In this document: positions 19,837 through 32,494 of the stretch, piece after piece
Layout: the number at the start of each line of letters is the position of its first letter
Numbering within the stretch: position 1 is the first letter of the stretch
Assembly (NCBI GenBank): GCA_958298945.1
Contig: OY282606.1
Coordinates: 91,891,696-91,955,695, forward strand
DNA length: 64,000 bases
Source: Atherix ibis
Lineage: Eukaryota > Arthropoda > Insecta > Diptera > Athericidae
Direction: 5' to 3'
Made by a program: the position numbers and the translations under genes
Notes under the pieces: model-generated
Database searches by the model: none
What the model saw: only the letters and a program-made list of their open reading frames with translations
Told to the model about the DNA's origin: nothing

Positions 19837-21529
19837 CGGATGAAAATTATCAATGCTATCCCAACAGAAGAGCATCTAAAGTTGGACAGTAATGGTGGTA
19901 GGAATTCAAAAATTTCTGTAATAAAGAATATAAAATTCAAATTCATGTTCATTTAAAAATTACTATTTTTTAAAATGAAAAACTTAAAAATAGTTTTAAA
20001 AAATACATAATTTAACTTAGAATTTGTATTTTATTATTTCGACTATTGCTCTTTATTTTCTTTTGTTACCTCATCACCACCACTATCTACCTGCGTATTT
20101 AAATTAAAAATAGAATAAACATCAATGTTGATGTAATTGGTAATGGGATCACTGGCATATATCAGGAATGCTCACATATTATAGACCACAATTTGGGTTT
20201 ATAATATTCGTCCGCTCCAGCATTACTTCTTTTACTTCTTATCAGTAAATTTCTTTATCGCGAAATATAGCTTTGAAGAGTACTAATTTTTCTTTTCACC
20301 TATTCTATCTATGTACTCGCAAATATCACATCCTGCAGTTCATCAAAATTTTTTGAAAGTCTCTTGCCTCTTCCATTTCTTGACAAAATCCACGTCTGTA
20401 TGAAGTCATTAATTTTGCATTAATTTATTAGAGTAAGTGTTCATTGGTTGAACCTACAAATTCCATTTTAAAAATTGTTCTTAATAATTTACTTTCTATA
20501 TTATGTATTTAAATTTTTAACAAGTTCTTGTTTACTATTTATTCTAGCAATGGTCGAAATTTACAATTCTTAAGTAACTAGCAATGGTCGAAATCAGAAT
20601 GATTCATAAATAAATATCAAAGTTTTTCCGAACCCGAATGTGTATTTGTATAGGCAAATTTGTTGACGGTTAACACACAAGTCTCCAGCACGAAAAATTA
20701 ATTTTAAGCGAGCGGTTATAGGAAATACTAGTGTGATAATAATATTGTTGCAATTATAACAAAAATTAATTTAAATCAGTAGATTTCTTTTTAATAAAAT
20801 AAAAACTTTTATTTATTATATACATAAATAAAATGGTTTTTTGTAAAAAATGAAAACAAAATAATTTATTTTCATCGTATTGGTCCCCTTCCAATAAAAT
20901 TCTTTGACGACGACAATGGACGAAAAATTGAAAATAGCACATTTGGTGGCGAGTATATTGTTCGAGTCGCAATTTGATCGTTTCAAAAGCCGAGTAATAA
21001 GACAAATTCGTTCAGTTTCTTATCGTAATCTCTCTAAGTTGTTTGTGTCGCCCAAGTAGTAAAATTATATATATTAAAAAATATTTTTATTTATTTTGGA
21101 ATTAATTAAAGAAAATCTAAAAGCTCTACATTATTACTAATTTTTTTTTTGTTGGAGCGATCATATTTGTTCTCTTCAGAAAGCTTTTTTTTTTTTGAAG
21201 ATTATAAATGTACTGCTGTTGATAAAGTAGAAGTCGACTAAGGTAGTGTTATAAATTGAAGCTGAACATGTTAAAAGAGTAGTATTTTTAAAACGCATTT
21301 GTCGTGTTCGGAACAAAATAATATAATTATTTTTATTTAAGAACAGAAATCGTTGAACTTTAATTTGGTGATGATAGTGAACGAAAAATCTACATCAATA
21401 GCAGAACAATAAATAATTTTTGTTTACGGAAGTAAATTAATTGTATAAAGAAGGGAATTTTAGTGCTTTTTTCTGTTGATATTATATAAAAAAGGAAAAA
21501 TTTCAATAAATATATAGAAATAGTGTAAA
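19837..21529. other. Spacer upstream of the last sHSP gene
   Basis: Repeat-derived in part. A minus-strand ORF at 20766-21005 includes HCRRQRILLEGDQYDENK, which faintly recalls the end of a mariner transposase. 20040-20400 may be further Harbinger debris on the minus strand. I see no HSE near 21530. TATATAAA at about 21484-21491 is too close to the ATG to be a comfortable TATA box. Confidence 0.4.
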
Positions 21530-22078
21530 ATGTCGTCACTATTATATGGAGTAGCAGAAGAGATCAATAATATTGCTGATCGATCCTTTATCGATGATTC
21601 TGGCTATGTTATCCATCCGCATCAATTGCAACCGTACTATAAGCGCCGCACCTCAAAACAATTACTAGAACCGACCGGAAAAGTAAATGATGCTACACCT
21701 AAAGAGGAAACAATATCCTCATTCGATGAGGATGGTTTTCAAATAACGATGAATGTACCTCATTATAAATCTAATGAGCTAAGTGTTAGAGTTATAGACA
21801 GTTGTATCGTTGTTGAGGGGAAGCATCGTGAAAGGGCAGATCAACACGGATATATTTCCAGGCAATTTGCTAGACGCTATGCCCTTCCGGCTGAATATGA
21901 TATTGAACAGGTGGCATCTACTCTATCTACTGATGGCGTATTGAAAATTCGAGTTCCGGCTTTACCAAAAGGACCATCACGTGAGAAAACAATACCGATT
22001 AAGGAGACTGGTCGACGCCGATCATCTGCTAAAACTTCATTCAGTGAAGCAATCGATTTAGACGTGATGAAAAAATAA
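21530..22078 (+). CDS. Small heat shock protein (Hsp20/alpha-crystallin family), divergent cluster member
   Basis: 182-residue chaperone. The N-terminal arm begins MSSLLYGVAEEINNIADRSF, with VIHPHQLQPYYKRR after it. The alpha-crystallin domain is at about 66-143: EDGFQITMNVPHYKSNELSV, VEGKHRERADQHGYISRQFA, STDGVLKIRVP (GVL at 136-138). The I-x-I motif is IPI (155-157), then a basic RRRSS and an acidic end (FSEAIDLDVMKK). It differs from the paired genes in having ERAD for ERED, an IPIKETG tail instead of IQIQQTGP, and no visible HSE, so it may be developmentally rather than heat regulated. Candidate relatives are Hsp27 or Hsp67Bc-like members; I cannot decide by eye. Confidence 0.94.
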   Translation: MSSLLYGVAEEINNIADRSFIDDSGYVIHPHQLQPYYKRRTSKQLLEPTGKVNDATPKEETISSFDEDGFQITMNVPHYKSNELSVRVIDSCIVVEGKHRERADQHGYISRQFARRYALPAEYDIEQVASTLSTDGVLKIRVPALPKGPSREKTIPIKETGRRRSSAKTSFSEAIDLDVMKK

Positions 22079-24460
22079 TTGTTTTCCTTTAAAATGGTTC
22101 TCACAAAAACAAAAAAAAACAAAATTATCCAATAGAATTTCAAAAAAGAAAAAAAAACCAATTCATTTAATTAGTAGGTGGATATTTATTATTAATACAT
22201 ATTTAATTAGAAATTAATTAATGTAAATAATTTTAATATAAAATGAATAATATATACATAAAAAAACTAGTAGACTTAAAATATAGTTATTATAAATATG
22301 TATGAACATACATACAGCCGTACATATTATGGTACTCTGCGATCCAGCTTATATGAATAGTAAGGAGTGAAAAATCAGAAATTGTTTCTGAATAATTTTC
22401 TAAAAATATACTATTATACAAGTAAAATTTTAAAAAAAAGGAAAAAATTGTTCTTTTTCAATTTGCGAAAAGAAATTTATGTTTTAGAATAACTTCGAAT
22501 TTTATTTTTTAAACTTATACAAACATGTCGATTTGTTTTTCTTTAATAAAAAAGTTTTTTTTTTCATATCACGTAGCAAATTTAAAAATATCATCAAAAA
22601 AAGCATTTTGCGATTTTAAATTGAAAATTTCATTACTGCAATCAAGGTGCTTATACAAAAAATTATAATACTGGAATATATATATTGTTTTTATATATTG
22701 TACATGCGAATACATATGTATAAGAAGGAGGAAAAGTTTATGACTGTCGAGTTAACATCGATTTGTTCTGATGCAATTAAATTAATAAAAATATATAGAA
22801 AAAATAACCAAATGTAATATTTTTTTATTTGCAACTTTTTTTTTATAAGATTAATGATATCGAAATAAAATGGTTTTATTATCAGTTTTGAAAGAAAAGT
22901 TCAAGTACTTTAACTAAATATATACTATAAAACACTATACTCGTAAAACAATAACATTTTAAATAGGTTTTTTTTTTGAAATTTATCAAAATCTTAAAAT
23001 TTGCAGAATTATACTTTTATACTTTTTGTCGCCTTATTTCAAGAGTTTGATAAGAAATATTTATAAAATAATTAAACCCATTTCTAAATATTACAATTAT
23101 AAAAATTACACTTTTATAATCTCTTGATTTATTATGATTTATAATTTTATAAATCAAAAGATTTGTTCTATAATACATTTTCTGAGCTTATTATTCGCAA
23201 TAATATTGTTTTCTGTTGGTAAATATTCGTTGTGTACCGACAGTGTATAATACTTACTATCAGATATATGATTTTCCTAAGGTCTTTCTCATATATCATT
23301 TTATTAGAGTCATATATTAAATTATGGTATATTCGAATAAATCTTAATATTTTAATTAGTCTAGATCAAATTTGATAGAATTCGTTGCATATTATCTATA
23401 TTCAGCTAAAGATAAATACGTGTATGTACTTTTACAATTATCTTTCAAAATGAATATTATCATTTAAATATAATAATTTAAACAAATATAGACATTTATT
23501 TATTATAATATTTGTGTAAAATTGCAAATTATTTTTCTTTTTAATAATAAAATATATTTTTATTTAAATAACATTTATTAAGAAAAATTCTAAAAAAAAA
23601 CAAATGCAGTTAGTAAATATTATAACAAACTATTGTGAATGCACTAATTTGTTATACAAGATACAATTTTAAATCTGCTACTAATTGGTCTAAAATGTCT
23701 TCGGTATGTGTTTGAAGGAATTAAATTTCACACCAAAAATATTTTAAACCGAATTTTTTCTTCTTAATTTCAATTAGCTACAATATTTTGTGTGTTAAGT
23801 TTTTTTTGTTTTGATGTAGGGGCAATAGTAGTTTTTTCTGGATAATTTAATTTTTATTTTCCTTATTAATCTCAGAAGTGTAGAAGAGAATGGTATTTTG
23901 AGAAAAATATTTCCAGATACAGGTTGGTATAATTTCAACTAATAATATTTAAATAAAAATAACTAATTAACAAATGAACATACTGTAACTATTAATTAGT
24001 GAGTAAATTATCTATCAAATATTAGTAGAAAATATAAAATAAATGGCAATATCGGCATAATACGAGTTAATAAAATGATGAATATATGTTAAAGTAAACT
24101 TTTTTTCGGATACACTTTACATATAATTACAATATATATAATTAAATCATAAATTTGTTTAATAATTCTCTAAGAAGAATGGATGAAAATTAGTTTTTAT
24201 CTACAGAAAATTACTAATATTTTATTTAATATAATTTTTTCATAATATAAAATATAATTTATATTTTATTTTATAACAAAAAAAACGTAATTTTATAATT
24301 AATACATACGAGTATATTGTCTTTTCTACTTTTATACATATTGTGTACCGTATGTATATCTATTGTAATAATATACAGTATACGTAAGTAAAACCATTAT
24401 TATATTTTCTGCACATATTTTTGTTGTTGTATGTTATAAAATTACATATATGAATATAAA
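22079..24460. other. AT-rich gene desert
   Basis: 3' UTR of the sHSP gene, then low-complexity AT-rich DNA. One short inverted repeat is visible at about 23117-23163 (AATCTCTTGATTTAT with ATAAATCAAAAGATT). No coding signal. Confidence 0.5.
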
Positions 24461-25590
24461 GAGCTATCCAATTTATGCTTTGGGGAGTACAGTTGAATAA
24501 AACATTTAAATTTTTTTATATTGTTTGAACTTTGCCATTAGATCTCGATCCTTTTAGGATAATTTTTTATGGATTTGGCCACATTTCGTATGGTAATTCG
24601 ACTAATATTTGATGGATGTTGGTTTTTTAATGGCCTAAAGTTTAAGGGTTGTCTGTGTAAATACACAAAAGAAGTTCTGTAAAAATAAGTCCAACACCGG
24701 TAAATCGCACGATCTCCGAGGCCAATTGTCATCACAAAATCTCAAAATTGGACAAAATTTGTTATGTTTTGTGATTTGTGGTGCCATCTTGCTGAACAAA
24801 AATCTCTAAGTTCAAGTCGTTTTTCGTACGGTCATAAAGCTCAGAATTGCTGATAACGGTAACTATTCGGTAATTTCCAAAAAATATGGACCAATGACAG
24901 TAACTTTTCGGGAATACAATGGCTTTTCCACAGTTACTTGTGAGCGAGAAATCTTCTCTGAGTGCGCAAAACGTTAACTTTAATGTATTTTAATTTGGTA
25001 ACTAAACTTTTAATCTAAATATACGAGGTCTGTTCAAAAAGTATCGCGAATTTTATATTTGTTTCAAAAATTATTTATTTATTCATTAATATCTATTTTG
25101 TCCCCTTCAAAGTAATCCCCACCAGATATTATACACTTGCGCCAACGATTTTCCAATCATCGAAGCACTTAAAAAAAACATTTTATTGATCTTGTTCAGC
25201 TCCTCCTTCGATGCCGTCTTTATCTCCTCAATCGTAGCGTAGCGTCGTTCTTTCACGGGGCTCTTCAGTTTTGGGAACAAGAAAAAGTTACAGGGGGCCA
25301 GATCTGGGGAATACGGTGGCTGCGACATTATAAGTGTGTTGTTTTTGGCCAAAAATGGCAGTTAATGCGATGCTGTTTTTGGTCGAAATTGAGCAAAATT
25401 CGAAGACGAGGCAAAACACGTGCAAGCAAAGCAGCTTTCAAAAATTAACTGAACATTCAAAATGACCGAACTTGTCGGCATAAGTGAGAGACATGAGTAC
25501 CAACATAACGCCACAAAAAAATCGAAAATCGAATATACGTAACCCGCGGAAATTCAAAATTCTTACTTTCCAAATCACAAAATGAATAAC
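24461..25590 (-). mobile_element. Family A Tc1/mariner-type element interrupted by another mariner
   Basis: The left terminus is at 24461-24492 (GAGCTATCCAATTTATGCTT) and a matching inverted end at about 25564-25590 (ACTTTCCAAATCACAAAATG). The interior on the minus strand contains decayed transposase, including a trace of the WPPRSCDL region at about 24700-24735. A second, unrelated mariner remnant occupies 25024 to about 25563, so the two ends belong to one older element split by a younger one. Confidence 0.7.
25024..25563 (-). mobile_element. Internally deleted mariner (family B) nested in a family A element
   Basis: The left end CGAGGTCTGTTCAAAAAGTA is the same terminus as the element at 49994-51182. 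The minus ORF 25107-25352 holds PPYSPDLAPCNFFLFPKLKS, the third catalytic region with Asp replaced by Asn, and the C-terminus. The sequence then jumps to the 5' leader of the same family (compare 50015-50045 reversed). The right terminal repeat is missing. It is non-functional. Confidence 0.8.
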
Positions 25591-28390
25591 ATAAATATAT
25601 AAGGGTATTTTTTATTATACTATTATACTTTTTTGAATATATTGTATGTTAGTAATTATATATAAAAATATAAAAGTAGTCAATGAAATTTCTATTTGAA
25701 ATGGTAAAATATTTTTTAATTTTAAAAATAAAAACATATATACAAAAATACGTTTGACTGTTATTAAATGCCAGCATTGTACTTATCGAACCATCAAATA
25801 TATAAACTTTTATTTTGAATGTGGAATAAATGCTCAAAAATATACATCTTAGTTCGAAATCTTTTTTTTTCTTGTAAATTTTTATAATATTTTTTAATGT
25901 TTTATCTTTGATAATATTAAATAATTACTTATCTTAAAACTCTTTTTTTTATATATATACATATAATCGAATTAAATGCTATCATAAATAAAATGTAAAC
26001 AAATAAAACCTTGAAATCCTAGATAAAAATACTATCAAATGTTAAAACGATTTGTATGCTAAATTATCGTATAATTTTGTTTGTGGATGTCAGCAGATAG
26101 TGTTTAAAAAAAATAATAGAAAGAAACTTTTTTGAGACAGTTGCAACATATCTGATGGTGCGATAGAGAAAAAATGTATGAAGAGAAGCTTTGCCGGCAA
26201 GCTTTCAGCCGATTTATTTTGCGTAATTAAATTGCGCATAATTTGTCGAAAATTTCTGAAATTTTTTCGTTTTGGCGATGATTTTTCTTGTAGCAGCCTG
26301 TACGAATAGCTGTCTTGTTGATCTTTACATATCATATTAAAAATGGTTAACTTCATAAATAAATAAATAAATAAATAATTAATAATATAAATAAAAGAAA
26401 ATTTTTATTTAGAGCGTATTAAAATTCTCTACATGTTAATCAGACTTGTTTACTTTTTTTTTTTGCTAAAGTTATTCAACATGTGCTTAGCTTTGAATTT
26501 ACTAAAGCCATTCATATTGTATATTTATATACGAGTATACTAAAAATAGTAACAAAAATAATGTTAGATAACGTACATATGTACACATTTAATCTTGTCA
26601 TTTCCCTGTTTTTTTTTTTTTTAGTTTTTTTTAATTGAAATTAAAGTTCTATTTTTGCGTTATTTTAAAAAAAATTAACTGTTCTCGTACCAAATTTAAT
26701 AATATTTGTAAAAGTCACGTTATTTGCTCGTGCAAGAATTTGATAATTCAATTGAATTTGAACTCAAAATTTGCGCAATTATAATTAAATAATATTCATA
26801 TAATTATTTAATATATATGAGCAAGCATAGATTAAACCAATTCGAATGAAAGCCAAAATAGAGCTTAAATAATTTCTATCAACAAAAAAATTATCAGAAT
26901 CAGCACCATAATGTATATACATTCATACATAAATATGGTATGTACTCGTATTATTCTATGTCATGTATAATTTTAATATGTATGCACTGCCATATAAATA
27001 TTTATATTTATTAAATAATTTTATCATGAAAGAATTTCAAATTACGTCTCAATTATTTACGTTTTTCATATGAAAATAAAAATCAAGCGACAAATTCATT
27101 TTATATATACAATATTAAACCAAACAATTTTTTTTTATAAAATGATCAAAATCAAAATAAAAAAAAATGCAAAATTGCGCATTAAAGTACTTTCTTTTTT
27201 TATAGTGGACTTTTTTCGTTGATATAATGTAGAACTATTGTACTTATAAAAAGTATTATCAAAATGAGTAGTGTCTGCTTTTAGTCTCGACAACTGATGC
27301 ATAAAGTTGTACGATTATACCATTTACGTATTATTTGTTTATTTAATTTTTCATTTTTGTAAAATATGTGCGAATATTTACCTATGTATGTATATGCAAT
27401 ATATCATAATTAATATTTACTTGAGATTTCACATACATATTCAAATTAAATTATCGAGTAAATAAGGTAATATTTCCAAATAGAAATATTAAATCTTAAA
27501 ATAATAAATTTTTATTTGAAAAATATTTCTGCTGTTAATTTTTTCGATTTAAAATCAAATATTCCACCAAATATATTTGTTTTTTTTCCCTCTTATAATC
27601 GTACAACCTCATTTTTGAATATATTCTTAATAGCTATAAATAAGTCAGAGTCCAGTATGATTAATAAAAACAAATGCTTAATCTATTATCAGTCATGGAT
27701 TTTCATTGGTACATAAAAATAATTCCAGAACAAATCATCTTTCGATAACCGAGCGTTTATCATTGAATTAAAATTTATTTATTTATTATATTGTCATGCG
27801 TATAACTCGTAATGGTTAAATCGTAATTTTTATAGAAAACTTTTGACAAATAAAAAATAATCCTCCCAGAATAGAATAAATTTTTTTTAATCCTTAATGG
27901 TTCATACACACATTTTTGTAAATATATGCAAAATTTGTCGAATTTTTTCTTAATAAATTACTTATCCAAAATAAAATAATGGTTATTTATTATGGAGTTT
28001 CTTTTTCTTGGTACTATTTTAGTATAAAACTTATGAATACAGTATACGTTCGTATTTATAGTATTGCCTGTTTAATGGAATGTAACGATTATGTATATTC
28101 AAAATAAATACAGATGTTCATGCAAATGCTTAAAATAGACTTGAATCGAAGTAGAACGAAACTTCTGCGCCTTTGTATTTGGAACATTTATAGTAAATGA
28201 ATTGTCATATTCTTGAAATGCGAATAACAATTTTTGTAAAATATTAATGAGGTTTTTTGGACTAAAATAAAGTTAAACAATTTTTTGCAGTATAATTTTT
28301 ATAATAAGATGGTACCATAAACAATTTATAAAATATTATTGGTTTTTTCGAATTGACAATTTTTTCATAATGGGTCGATTTGAAAAATCA
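25591..28390. other. AT-rich gene desert
   Basis: Low-complexity DNA with simple repeats (e.g. AAAT units at about 26358-26380). ORFs of 62-88 codons here have no recognisable motifs. Confidence 0.5.
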
Positions 28391-29152
28391 AGAGTTGTCC
28401 AATTTGTGCTTTGAAAATAAAAAATAAATAAAATATACTAAAAGTTCATATTTTGACAAATTATTTATTTCATTATATTGATAATATTTTGTTATTATAT
28501 TATAAAAAAGTATATTTTTAGCTATAATTCGATCATTAAATGACGCATGTTGCTTTTTAAATGCTCTAATTTTTTGAGAATTGTCTCTGTAAATACGGTG
28601 TTTCGCTTAGTGCCACGTGAAAAAGTATAAGCGTATCAAATCGCACGATTTCAGAGGCCAATTAACATTATAGAATCTCGAAAATACTCGTCTTGATGAC
28701 ATTTTGTACAATTGGGCCAACAGTTTGTCTTGTTAAAATCACATATGGTCCAGATTAAAATATTCAAATTCAAGCCAAAAAAAAAATCAGCTTAAAATCG
28801 ACCATAGCGCTTATTTTTAAAGAAATGACGCTTTCCGACCAAAATGTACATAACGCAGTCACTTTTCGCGAATATAATGGCTTTTCCACAGTTACTTGTG
28901 AGTTTTTAGATCCCCATATATGGTCATTTTGCATATTGAAGTTCCAAACCGAGTGAGATATGAGCCTCATTGTCGAAGAAAATTGTGTTGAATCAAACAG
29001 CACTCAATCGGTGTTTTTTTTCGAATTCTATAATGATCTATCATATAAAATGGCAATCTATAAACTAAACAATTATTATCTTGAATGGCATTAATAATTA
29101 ACAGCTGTTAAATGACGGGGTTATACTTGCTGAACTATAAAATGAACAACAC
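28391..29152 (-). mobile_element. Family A Tc1/mariner-type deletion derivative
   Basis: Termini AGAGTTGTCCAATTTGTGCT (28391 on) and an inverted end near 29125-29152. The minus-strand ORF 28770-29003 retains HIWGSKNSQVTVEKPLYSRK, followed by VTALCTFWSE, a known region of insect Tc1/mariner transposases just after the first catalytic Asp. Most of the rest is gone. Confidence 0.75.
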
Positions 29153-32100
29153 TTTATGTTTGACAGGGATATCGGATCATTTATTATTGTCAACGATGAA
29201 TTGAAACTTCAATAAATATTTGAGAATTTAAGTGGATCCGAAGAGATAATATTGTAGTAAAAACTGAGAATACATTTATAATTACTGAAGCAAAGATAAT
29301 ATACAGATTTCCAACGGTGTACACAAAAATCAAGGAAAATGTCAGTTTCTGCAGACAAAATTTCAGCGAACACTTTTCCAGATACTACGCTATTATTAAC
29401 GGATATTTGTGATTAATATACAGCAATTCCCACACAAAAAAATCGCTCCTTGGTGAAATAAAATTAAATTTTTAATCTTGTATTTATGATTTATAAATTA
29501 ATATTATTATAATTAATATAAAGAATGTAAATAAATTCAATTTCATTAAAAATATAACTGTTAAAATTGAAAATTTTTAAATATTTTGTTTTTATCTTTC
29601 AATAATATAAAAATGCGATTAGGTAGAGAACTGTTTTAAAGTAACAATATATTTATTCAGAAAAAAAGCTATTTGGCTCAGATTGCCTACCATGAGGCTC
29701 AAAATAATTTTATAATGAAGCTTTTTTTGCAAAGCATTGCAACTTTTATACTCACTAATAAAATTATAGATTTAAATTGCTCAAATTATTGAGCAATAAT
29801 TTAGAAATTTTCACTTACATTTTTTTTTTTTTTTTAAATGTTGGTTTTTCCGGTTTTTTTTTTGAAAATTTTGCCATATATATTGTAGTACAATAATTTG
29901 GGTTATATTTTAAACAAAATTTTAGGTAATTTCTTTGGTTTTCAAAATACTTTTTTTTGAAAGTTTTTTAACCAAAGAAAAGTATTTTGCAACTAAAGAA
30001 ATTCCCTAAATTTTTCGGTAGTTTTGAAAAGCTTTTTTTTTTGTTATGGGTACATAATATTTGGAAAGGTTGATATAAATTCGTTTTCAGAAGAATATAA
30101 GATTTTGTAAAATTTACCGATTGAGTTATATTTTATTGTTTTTTTTTTACATTTTATAATATTTTAAGATTTATATTTAACAATAAAAAAATGCAATGTA
30201 AAACAAACATAATTTATTATAAAAAAATTACAGTATTTTTTAAAAAGTAAAATCATAAATAAATTCATCGATTTTTTAATTGATAATATTTTTAAAAATT
30301 GCATAATTCAGATCTGCAATATGACAAGAGATGCAACGGAAAACTGATTAAACTAGTTGCATGTGAAAAACTACCTGTATCCACTGCCATTGTCAATATC
30401 ATCGTAATGCGTGAAAATGTTAACCACTAAATTACGTGTTATTATGCCAGCAGACACAGTTTTATTTTGTAATATTGTTCATAAAGTATTTCTACTTTTA
30501 CGTCATTTTATAAAAAAGAAAAAAAGAATATTATTCCTTATATTCAGATTTGATATTAAATTGTTTTTAATTACAGAATATGTTTAGTTTGTAAGTTAGA
30601 TTTGATTGAGTGTGATATCAGATATGATCTTCATACTACATGGAATATTCGTATTTCAGAAAGTTATCGGCGTAAGCAGAACATGTTTCAGTAACTATTG
30701 TCAATTTTTAATGCAGGTGTAATAAAAAATTTGAATTTCTCCTGCATTCGGTGATGAGTAATCTATCTACTGATTTGTTAGGTTGATTTTGTAGTCGTTC
30801 GTTGAAGTACATCAAGGTGTTGTCATTTACCATCATTTTATACTTAATAAAATATTATGAATTATCGCATATGAAAAAGAAAGTTCCAACCATACAATAT
30901 CGTTATTTTTACTCTTTACACAAATAATATTTTGGTAGATGTAAAACTTCCAATAAATTTTTCTCTTTCGGCAACCATGTATAGCCAGTTTTTTTTGGAT
31001 AAGGTTTTTTTCCGTGAAATGTTTGATGTACACTCTGGTGATATGAAATGACCATTGTAGATGGGGATCGGCGAATGCTTTTCTTTTGGTACCACCAAAA
31101 ATTTGAGCTGACAAAGAGTTTTACCTCCATCCACATCATCAAAGAGTTCGCCAACAGATTTTTTGAGGTTCAGTTTTAGATTGTATAGTTTCAGATCGAC
31201 AGCTATTGGAGCTAAAATTATAAAATTTTCGATTTAAGTATTACAACATACGATTATAATACACGTTACATAATAATATTTTGGATATTTTTCAAAAAAA
31301 GTTTATTTATTTTAAAAAGTTTTCAATTTTAAAATATTACTAAAGAATAGAAGAAATATCGAAAAAGGATTATTTTGTTGTAGTTTTTTTTTGTGGAAGA
31401 GAAATCGAAACTAAAATCGAAACTTGCAACTACAATAATTGAATTGGTACTAGACCGACCAATTCAATATGTTACAAGAGGACGAAATCGGGCGTGTATA
31501 TTTCGTCCTCAGCGAAATGTGATTTGGTTTTGTTTGTGGTAGCATGAGCTTATGATTGTTATTAGTTAAATATTAGTTAATTAAAGTGCTGCATTAATAT
31601 ATTATATGCGATCAAAATCAAAATTATAAGCCTACGGGCTATGGGCTAATCGAATCGAAAGACTGATGGTCGATCGCAAAAGGGACTTTCACTTATTGGA
31701 CATGAAACCGCACAGCAGTTCGGAGCCCAAAAGTTAATTTTTATATTTACTTTGGTCATTTCGGTCATTTCGGATATACGAATATTTGGCGATTAGTATC
31801 AGTCCATGCTCAAAATACACATATAATCTTATGGCTGTATTTATTTATATATGTGCAAAATATTAAAAAATTGCGAAGCTTCAACAGAAAGCCAAGAAAA
31901 CATTTTCGAGGTTTTTAAGTTTTTCTTTTTAAATAGTGCAACGTTAATTTGATTGTAGTATTGTGTAAGTGCGTCCATCTGCCCATTTATTTAACTGTCA
32001 GTTAATTATCTGATCTGATTTCGATATATATTGTCAGTGCTAAAATTTAACAATTCTTTCAAAAGAAAAAAAAAATTGAAACTAATTCAAGTATATTAAT

Positions 32101-32383
32101 TTTTGCAACTTAGTCATTTGGTCCAGAGAGAAATTGTATAGTTTTAAATACTAAAGTTAGGTGGTGATTTTTTTTTGCCTGTGTGTGTTTTGCTCTTTTA
32201 GTTTTTTTTAGAAAGCTCAAACAAAGAGGTTACAAATAGTAAAAACGATATATATATATATATTCGAAAGTGTGAAAGTATTCAACGCAATATATTATTG
32301 TGTTATAATTTTTTTCTTCAAATTGTCGTTAACAAATAGTGTAATCATCTTTGTTTTTGGTAATTTTATAAATTGCATTGGCG
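29153..32383. other. AT-rich DNA, probable promoter and 5' UTR of the CD36-like gene in its last part
   Basis: Mostly low complexity with a hairpin at 29916-30015. Overlapping minus-strand ORFs at 30833-31154 occupy all three frames without known motifs. The segment just before 32384 should hold the 5' UTR. An initiator-like CTGTCAGTTA sits near 31996-32005, but I cannot place the promoter. Confidence 0.4.
29916..30015. repeat. Imperfect inverted repeat, about 38-base arms
   Basis: 29916-29954 and 29978-30015 are reverse complements with a few mismatches and a 23-base spacer (AATTTCTTTGGTTTTCAAAA against CAACTAAAGAAATTCC). RNA from here would fold into a hairpin. Confidence 0.75.
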
Positions 32384-32494
32384 ATGGTTAAATGGATTTT
32401 CCTCACCGGTGCAGCCGGTCTGGTTGGATGCATTTTTGGTGCCATACTTGGGTGGGGAGTGTTTCCCACTGTGGTCAATAAAAAAATCGAAGAG
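32384..32494 (+). CDS. CD36-like gene, coding exon 1
   Basis: 37 codons, start to KKIEE, containing the first transmembrane helix. The donor is AG|GCAAGT, a GC donor with otherwise ideal consensus. Phase 0. Confidence 0.88.

Noticed and set aside
20766..21005. Minus-strand ORF with RRQRILLEGDQYDENK
   Set aside because: It faintly recalls a mariner C-terminus, but without ends or other motifs the match is too weak for a separate call.
30833..31154. Three overlapping minus-strand ORFs (72-93 codons)
   Set aside because: Open frames in all three phases reflect composition. None shows a recognisable motif, and no relatives are seen nearby.
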